A stretch of 27,143 nt of DNA, from the NCBI GenBank assembly GCA_963922315.1, contig CAWUID010000029.1:1-27143 (forward strand). The letters run 5' to 3'. Under the pieces are notes generated by a model. That model saw nothing but the letters and a program-made list of their open reading frames with translations. It was not told the DNA's origin and did not search any database. The DNA is from JAHDBG01 sp963922315 (GTDB lineage: Bacteria > Pseudomonadota > Gammaproteobacteria > Chromatiales > Chromatiaceae). Made by a program: the position numbers and the translations under genes. Position 1 is the first letter of the stretch, and each line of letters begins with the position of its first letter. Below, piece by piece: positions 22,329 through 27,143 of the stretch.

Positions 22329-23309
22329 ATGGCGGATTCGGTCACTGAATTCCTCACGCCCCGTATCATCAATATTGAAGCCCAGGATAATTGTCGAGCA
22401 AAAATCTCCCTGGAGCCCTTAGAGCGTGGTTTCGGTCACACTCTCGGTAACGCACTGCGACGCATCCTCCTGTCTTCTATGCCTGGCTGCGCGATTGTAG
22501 AAGTTCAGATTGAGGGTGTGCTACATGAATACAGCAGTATTGAGGATGTACAGGAAGATGTTCTGGAGATTCTACTCAATCTGAAAGATATCGCACTGAT
22601 CATGCCGGATCGGGATGAGGCAACAATCCGACTGGATGTTACCGGGCCTGCGGTAGTGACTGCGGCAGATATTGAGTTGACACACAACATTCGCATCCTG
22701 AATCCTGAACATGTAATTGCTCGTCTTACTGGTGATACACGCCTGGCGATGGACATGAAAGTGCGTCGTGGTCGGGGTTATGAGCCAGCAGCTAATCGCG
22801 AGCAGAGTCATTCGGGCGAGCACCCGGTTGGTTGTCTGCGCCTGGATGCTACCTACACCCCAATACAACACGTCGCTTACTCAGTTGAAGCAGCACGAGT
22901 AGAGCAACGAACTGACCTGGATCGATTGGTAATTGATATCAATACCAACGGCACGATTGATCCGGAAGACGCGGTTCGTTATGCAGCAACAATTCTTCAG
23001 GATCAGCTTACCCACTTTGTTCTGCTGGATCAGACAGTAGTGGATGAACCCGCAGTAGATGAGCCATCGGTTGATCCGGTCTTATTACGTCCGGTAGACG
23101 ATCTGGAACTTACTGTCCGCTCAGCCAATTGTCTGAAAGCCGAACATATCCTGCTGATTGGCGATCTGGTGCAACGAACTGAGATAGAATTACTGAAAAC
23201 CCCAAATCTGGGTAAAAAATCTCTGACCGAGATTAAAGATGTACTGGCCAGTCGCAACTTATCATTAGGTGTGCAACTAGAGAACTGGCCGCCGGAACAT
23301 TCGAATTAA
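22329..23309 (+). CDS. rpoA: DNA-directed RNA polymerase subunit alpha
   Basis: The 326-aa subunit scaffolds RNA polymerase assembly. The N-terminal domain carries F-G-H-T-L-G-N-A-L-R-R-I-L-L-S-S. An acidic linker (about 235-250, with E-P-A-V-D-E-P-S-V-D) leads to the C-terminal domain with L-T-V-R-S-A-N-C-L-K-A-E, whose Arg binds UP-element DNA, and L-L-K-T-P-N-L-G-K-K-S-L-T-E-I-K-D. The frame is open back to 22299, but M-A-D-S-V-T-E-F-L-T-P is chosen with AGAGG upstream. A structured 161-nt gap follows. Confidence 0.97.
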   Translation: MADSVTEFLTPRIINIEAQDNCRAKISLEPLERGFGHTLGNALRRILLSSMPGCAIVEVQIEGVLHEYSSIEDVQEDVLEILLNLKDIALIMPDRDEATIRLDVTGPAVVTAADIELTHNIRILNPEHVIARLTGDTRLAMDMKVRRGRGYEPAANREQSHSGEHPVGCLRLDATYTPIQHVAYSVEAARVEQRTDLDRLVIDINTNGTIDPEDAVRYAATILQDQLTHFVLLDQTVVDEPAVDEPSVDPVLLRPVDDLELTVRSANCLKAEHILLIGDLVQRTEIELLKTPNLGKKSLTEIKDVLASRNLSLGVQLENWPPEHSN

Positions 23310-23320
23310 ATCTGAGTATT

Positions 23321-23422
23321 CCCCGCAGCTTGCTGCGGGGACAAAACCATGGGGGTTTCCAAAGGGGGAGAAGCGTCGCTCTCGCTCCTTTGGCCGTGGA
23401 TAAGGTTTTATACCTCGCCCAC
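23321..23422 (+). other. Three consecutive hairpins between rpoA and rplQ
   Basis: Hairpin 1 is a perfect 8-bp CCCCGCAG/CTGCGGGG stem with loop CTTG (23321-23340). Hairpin 2 is CCAAAGG/CCTTTGG (23359-23365 and 23387-23393) enclosing a G-rich then C/T-rich loop that can add GAG/CTC pairs. Hairpin 3 is GTGG/CCAC (23396-23399, 23419-23422) enclosing AGGT/ACCT. None has a following T-run. The gap is long for this junction; roles could be mRNA processing, attenuation or an L17/S4-responsive switch, none of which is shown by sequence. Confidence 0.6.
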
Positions 23423-23470
23423 GATTTAAAATTTGATTCCTGAAATTTTGCGTTTTATTGAGTTTTTACC

Positions 23471-23881
23471 ATGCGTCACCGTAAGTCCGGGCGACACCTG
23501 AACCGTACCAGCGCTCATCGTAAAGCGATGTTTCGCAACATGGCTGTGTCCTTGTTTGAGCACGAGCTGATTAAGACCACCGTACCGAAAGCGAAAGAAC
23601 TACGTCGTGTGGTTGAACCGTTGATCACCTTAGCTGGTAAAGACACGATTGCGAATCGTCGTCAGGCTTTTGCAAGATTACGTGACAAAGCTGTGATCGG
23701 AAAATTATTCAGTGAGCTGGGGCCACGTTACCTTGAACGTCCCGGTGGTTACGTACGTCTGTTGAAGTGTGGCTATCGGACAGGTGATAAGGCACCAATG
23801 GCTTTTGTTGAACTGGTTGATCGACCGATAGTAGAAGAGACAGACGACGATACTGAAGAAAATACCACTTCTGAGCAGTAA
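23471..23881 (+). CDS. rplQ: 50S ribosomal protein L17
   Basis: The 136-aa protein has M-R-H-R-K-S-G-R-H-L-N-R-T-S-A-H-R, the family start, then E-L-I-K-T-T-V-P-K-A-K-E-L-R. The last ~15 residues are an acidic tail (E-E-T-D-D-D-T-E-E-N). The ribosome site is weak (GAG about 10 nt upstream), which may matter given the hairpins before it. It is the last gene of the ribosomal cluster. Confidence 0.96.
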   Translation: MRHRKSGRHLNRTSAHRKAMFRNMAVSLFEHELIKTTVPKAKELRRVVEPLITLAGKDTIANRRQAFARLRDKAVIGKLFSELGPRYLERPGGYVRLLKCGYRTGDKAPMAFVELVDRPIVEETDDDTEENTTSEQ

Positions 23882-23938
23882 CTGATGTGATTGCTCAGCC
23901 TTGGATTGCTGTTTGCGCAGCTGATAAATAGTTGAAAA

Positions 23939-23961
23939 GCCTCCTTTATGGGGGCTTTTTT
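23939..23961 (+). terminator. Intrinsic terminator after rplQ
   Basis: GCCTCC (23939-23944), loop TTTAT, GGGGGC (23950-23955; one T·G pair) and six T (23956-23961), preceded by an A-run. It closes the ribosomal supercluster and lies only 31 nt before thiC. Confidence 0.9.
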
Positions 23962-23992
23962 AGTTTGTGTTTTTGCATTTTGGAGATGCAGG

Positions 23993-25879
23993 ATGCCATC
24001 CAGTCAAATACCTGTGCGTGAAACTACCGTTGCTTTATCGGCAACAGTCACCCGCCCATTCTCTGGTTCTGAAAAGATCTATGTGACAGGTTCGCAACCG
24101 GATATCCGGGTTCCGATGCGCCGGGTTGCCCAATCGCCGACCCAAATCAGTAACGGGTCTGAGCCGAATCCACCGATTTATCTGTATGACACCTCTGGGC
24201 TGTACACAGATCCGGCAGCTTCGATTGATCTGTTGCAGGGATTGCCTGGCATACGGGATAACTGGATACAAGCGCGGGGTGATACAGAGACGCTGGCGAG
24301 TCCCAGTTCGGTCTATGGGGCGCAACGCCAGCAGGACCCAGCGACGGCACATCTGCGTTTTGCACATCTGCGTACCCCACGCCGGGCATTAACCGGTAAA
24401 AATGTCAGCCAGATGCATTACGCTCGGCAGGGCATGATTACGCCAGAAATGGAATATGTGGCAATCCGTGAACAACAGCGTCTGGATGAACTGCGTAATG
24501 ACCCAGCTTATCAGGGCTTATTGCAGCAACATCCGGGTGAAGATATGGGGGCGAATCTGCCGGAGACAGTGACACCTGAATTTGTCCGTGCTGAGGTGGC
24601 TGCAGGTCGGGCAATCATTCCGGCAAACATCAACCATCCTGAGCTGGAGCCGATGATTATCGGGCGTAATTTCCGCGTCAAGATCAACACAAATATTGGC
24701 AATTCAGCTGTCACTTCGTCTATTGCGGAAGAAGTGGAAAAGATGGTCTGGTCGGCCCGGTGGGGTGGGGACACTTTGATGGATTTATCGACAGGTAAAC
24801 ACATTCATGAAACACGTGAATGGATCCTGCGTAATGCGCCGATGCCGGTGGGCACAGTGCCGATTTATCAGGCTCTGGAAAAAGTGGGAGGGAAAGCAGA
24901 AGAACTGACCTGGGAGATCATGCGCGATACGCTGATTGAACAGGCCGAACAGGGTGTGGACTATTTCACCATCCATGCGGGAGTGTTACTGCGTTACGTG
25001 CCCATGACTGCACAACGGGTGACCGGCATTGTGTCGCGCGGTGGTTCCATCATGGCGAAATGGTGTCTCGCACATCATAAAGAAAATTTCCTGTATACCC
25101 ATTTTGATGACATTTGTGAGATTATGCGTGCTTATGATGTGTCATTTTCACTGGGAGACGGGCTGCGTCCGGGTTGTATAGCAGATGCAAATGATCAGGC
25201 ACAATTTGCGGAACTCAGAACCCTGGGTGAACTGACGCAACAGGCCTGGCAACAAGATGTGCAGGTGATGATCGAGGGGCCCGGGCATGTGCCGATGCAC
25301 AAGATTCAGGAAAATATGGCGCAGGAATTGCAGCATTGTTACGAGGCACCTTTTTATACTCTGGGCCCACTGACAACGGATATTGCACCAGGTTATGATC
25401 ATATTACCTCCGGCATCGGAGCTGCCCAGATCGGTTGGTACGGCACCGCGATGTTGTGTTATGTCACACCTAAAGAGCATCTCGGTCTGCCGGATAAAGA
25501 GGATGTCCGGGCCGGAATCATTACCTATAAGCTGGCAGCCCATGCGGCAGATCTGGCGAAAGGATTACCAGGTGCACAAGTCCGGGATAATGCTTTGTCC
25601 AAAGCGCGCTTTGAGTTCCGTTGGGAAGATCAGTTTAACCTGGGATTAGATCCGGAGCGGGCGCGTGAATACCATGATGCGACTTTGCCAAAGGATTCAG
25701 CAAAGGTAGCCCATTTTTGCTCCATGTGCGGGCCACAATTCTGTTCAATGAAGATCACGCAGGATGTGCGTGAATACGCGGCACGGAACCAGTTTAAAAA
25801 TATTGATGTGGCACTGGAAGTGGGTATGCAGGAAAAAGCCGGCGAGTTTCGTGAGCGGGGCGGGCAGGTGTATGCGTAG
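23993..25879 (+). CDS. thiC: Phosphomethylpyrimidine synthase ThiC
   Basis: The 628-aa radical SAM enzyme converts aminoimidazole ribotide to HMP phosphate in thiamine synthesis. The N-terminal domain has Y-D-T-S-G-x-Y-T-D-P. The barrel includes T-N-I-G-N-S-A-V-T-S, S-L-G-D-G-L-R-P-G, and E-G-P-G-H-V-P. The C-terminal C-S-M-C-G-P-Q-F-C binds the 4Fe-4S cluster (CxxCxxxxC). The frame is open back to 23948, but that start lies inside the rplQ terminator; M-P-S-S-Q-I-P is chosen, with GGAG about 8 nt upstream. No TPP riboswitch motif is visible in the 111 nt after rplQ. It overlaps tolR by 8 nt. Confidence 0.97.
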   Translation: MPSSQIPVRETTVALSATVTRPFSGSEKIYVTGSQPDIRVPMRRVAQSPTQISNGSEPNPPIYLYDTSGLYTDPAASIDLLQGLPGIRDNWIQARGDTETLASPSSVYGAQRQQDPATAHLRFAHLRTPRRALTGKNVSQMHYARQGMITPEMEYVAIREQQRLDELRNDPAYQGLLQQHPGEDMGANLPETVTPEFVRAEVAAGRAIIPANINHPELEPMIIGRNFRVKINTNIGNSAVTSSIAEEVEKMVWSARWGGDTLMDLSTGKHIHETREWILRNAPMPVGTVPIYQALEKVGGKAEELTWEIMRDTLIEQAEQGVDYFTIHAGVLLRYVPMTAQRVTGIVSRGGSIMAKWCLAHHKENFLYTHFDDICEIMRAYDVSFSLGDGLRPGCIADANDQAQFAELRTLGELTQQAWQQDVQVMIEGPGHVPMHKIQENMAQELQHCYEAPFYTLGPLTTDIAPGYDHITSGIGAAQIGWYGTAMLCYVTPKEHLGLPDKEDVRAGIITYKLAAHAADLAKGLPGAQVRDNALSKARFEFRWEDQFNLGLDPERAREYHDATLPKDSAKVAHFCSMCGPQFCSMKITQDVREYAARNQFKNIDVALEVGMQEKAGEFRERGGQVYA

Positions 25880-26306
25880 GCAGCGTAGGCGATCAGCGTT
25901 AATCGCGGAGATTAACGTAGTGCCTTATATTGATGTGATGCTGGTACTGCTGATCATTTTCATGATTACAGCCCCTTTGCTGACGCAGGGGGTGGAAGTG
26001 GATCTGCCACAGACCAGACAAACACAGCAGTTGCAACAGGCAGCAGAGCCGCCGCTGATCTTCAGTGTTGATCGGGCGGGCGATTATTACTGGCAGCGAC
26101 CAGGTGGCAACAGCCAGTTATTGGTGGTGGACACTTTGTTGCCTCAGGCGAGCCTGCTGATACAGCAAAACCCGCAGGCACAAGTGTTGGTGCAGGGTGA
26201 CCAGGCAGTGCCATATGCGCAGGTGATGAAGCTTATGGTCACTTTACAGGAAGCCGGAGCGCAGCGGGTGGGTCTGGTGACTGAGTCAGAAATGGTCTCT
26301 CGCTAA
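25872..26306 (+). CDS. tolR: TolR-like biopolymer transport protein
   Basis: The 144-aa inner-membrane protein has a basic N-terminus (M-R-R-Q-R-R-R) then one transmembrane helix with the proton-path Asp21 in V-P-Y-I-D-V-M-L-V-L-L-I-I-F-M, followed by L-L-T-Q-G-V-E-V-D-L-P and a periplasmic domain. This sequence fits TolR better than ExbD. TolR works with TolQ and TolA to constrict the outer membrane at division. Neither partner is present; thiC overlaps its start by 8 nt and a convergent gene ends 6 bp beyond its stop. The long upstream frame extension inside thiC is rejected. Confidence 0.88.
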   Translation: MRRQRRRSALIAEINVVPYIDVMLVLLIIFMITAPLLTQGVEVDLPQTRQTQQLQQAAEPPLIFSVDRAGDYYWQRPGGNSQLLVVDTLLPQASLLIQQNPQAQVLVQGDQAVPYAQVMKLMVTLQEAGAQRVGLVTESEMVSR

Positions 26307-26312
26307 TGCAGT

Positions 26313-27110
26313 TCATACATGGCTCAAGTGGTTATCCCAGAACACCGTATGCTGACTTTGCTGGAAACGACCCGTCAGGCTGGATGAAATGATATGTTGT
26401 GTTCCGGCAGCCAGGCCGCAGACAGATTCCATTTTGTGTTGAGTCATTACCTGTCCGTGTGCATTCAGCATAAGCAGGGCGTGGCCTCTTGGGGAAGAAA
26501 AAGCAATGCGCTTGCCATCCTGGCTGCAAGCGACAGAGCCAATGTAGTTTGCCAGACTGGTCAATGCTGATTCAGGCAGAGTGGGGAAAGACAGGCCTTG
26601 AGTTAGATGTGCGCAGGCGATTAAGGGTACTTGCTTACGGCTGTCGCCTTCATACTGACCGCCGAGCCAGATCGTCTGATTCTGACCTGCCGCTGCATGA
26701 CGCAGAGAGAGTCTTTGATAGGGTACGTTAAACTGGCTTAACAACTGGCCCTGTTTCCCGTCAATAAACACCACAGACGATTGCATATCTGCCAGATTCA
26801 GCTTGGCGCGCCCGGATTCCGGATGGGTCAGAATGCCACCGTTGGCAACACACAGAATATCACTGTCTGGCAGACGAATGACCTCATGTGGCCCGATACC
26901 ATGCGTGGTGTAGTCGCCAAGGCGTCGGAAATTCCGGGTCGTATCATAAATACCGATCAACCCTCTGCCTTGGTCGAAATCATTTTCGGTCGTAAAGATA
27001 CGTTTGCCATCGTATGAAAAGACACCGTGTCCGCAGAAATGCGTATGTAGCGGTGTTTGCAGCTGGCCGATGAGTTGCTGTTGCTGATTAAATAGAGTCT
27101 GCTCAGAAAG
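26313..27110 (-). pseudogene. DUF1513 family beta-propeller protein, 5' part interrupted by in-frame TAA
   Basis: The stop-free frame covers 265 codons with DUF1513 motifs in order: H-F-C-G-H-G-V-F-S, T-T-E-N-D, G-I-G-P-H-E-V, V-A-N-G-G-I-L-T-H-P-E-S-G-R-A-K-L-N-L, Y-I-G-S-V-A and F-S-S-P-R-G. Homology clearly continues upstream of the only near start (a TTG at 26960) to an in-frame TAA at 27113-27111. Complete family members are about 350 aa with an export signal, so the N-terminal third is missing. Another frame just upstream (Q-V-F-E-I-A-T-A-P-L-T-F) suggests a frameshift as an alternative. Such genes often lie with imelysin and di-haem oxidase genes; neither is in view. It may be a pseudogene, an assembly error, or a read-through case. 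Confidence 0.6.
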
Positions 27111-27143
27111 TTAGCGGGGCAGTTGCGATTTCAAAGACCTGTT

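Noticed and set aside
23948..23992. Upstream start for ThiC
   Set aside because: The start codon lies in the loop of the rplQ terminator and the added residues are not ThiC-like.

Overview
The window is a piece of a gammaproteobacterial chromosome of moderate G+C. This rests on the unbroken str–S10–spc–alpha order with rpmJ between secY and rpsM, an RNA polymerase alpha C-terminal domain almost identical to the enterobacterial one, and typical gammaproteobacterial ribosomal proteins, thiC and tolR. I cannot name the genus; EF-Tu and several ribosomal proteins diverge clearly from well-known relatives.

Region 1 (1–5307) is a compact type II-C CRISPR-Cas locus. Two 36-bp repeats and one 30-bp spacer enter from the left edge. 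cas9 (1072 aa), cas1 and cas2 form a minus-strand operon. A tRNA-like gene lies on the same strand 34 nt upstream of cas9. Beyond it are a pair of imperfect direct repeats, the remnant of a RelB/DinJ-like antitoxin, and a plus-strand tracrRNA with its own promoter, an anti-repeat matching the CRISPR repeat, and an intrinsic terminator. Cas9 and the tracrRNA/crRNA pair look complete: all RuvC and HNH catalytic residues are visible.

Region 2 (5380–23961) is the ribosomal protein supercluster. It runs from a strong promoter (5380–5408) through rpsL-rpsG-fusA-tuf, rpsJ-rplC-rplD-rplW-rplB-rpsS-rplV-rpsC-rplP-rpmC-rpsQ, rplN-rplX-rplE-rpsN-rpsH-rplF-rplR-rpsE-rpmD-rplO, then an intruding hicB-hicA toxin–antitoxin pair, then secY-rpmJ and rpsM-rpsK-rpsD-rpoA-rplQ, to an intrinsic terminator. 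All usual members are present. The rpoA–rplQ gap holds three consecutive hairpins.

Region 3 (23962–27143) holds thiC with no visible TPP riboswitch, a tolR that overlaps the thiC end by 8 nt and has no tolQ or tolA beside it, and a convergent DUF1513 beta-propeller gene whose 5' part is interrupted by an in-frame TAA near the window edge.

The most unusual signals are the tRNA next to cas9, whose canonically placed anticodon is UUA (which would read the ochre stop UAA); the hicBA module embedded inside the essential spc operon; the low use of TAA stops in ribosomal genes (13 of 32); and the tolR separated from its partners.
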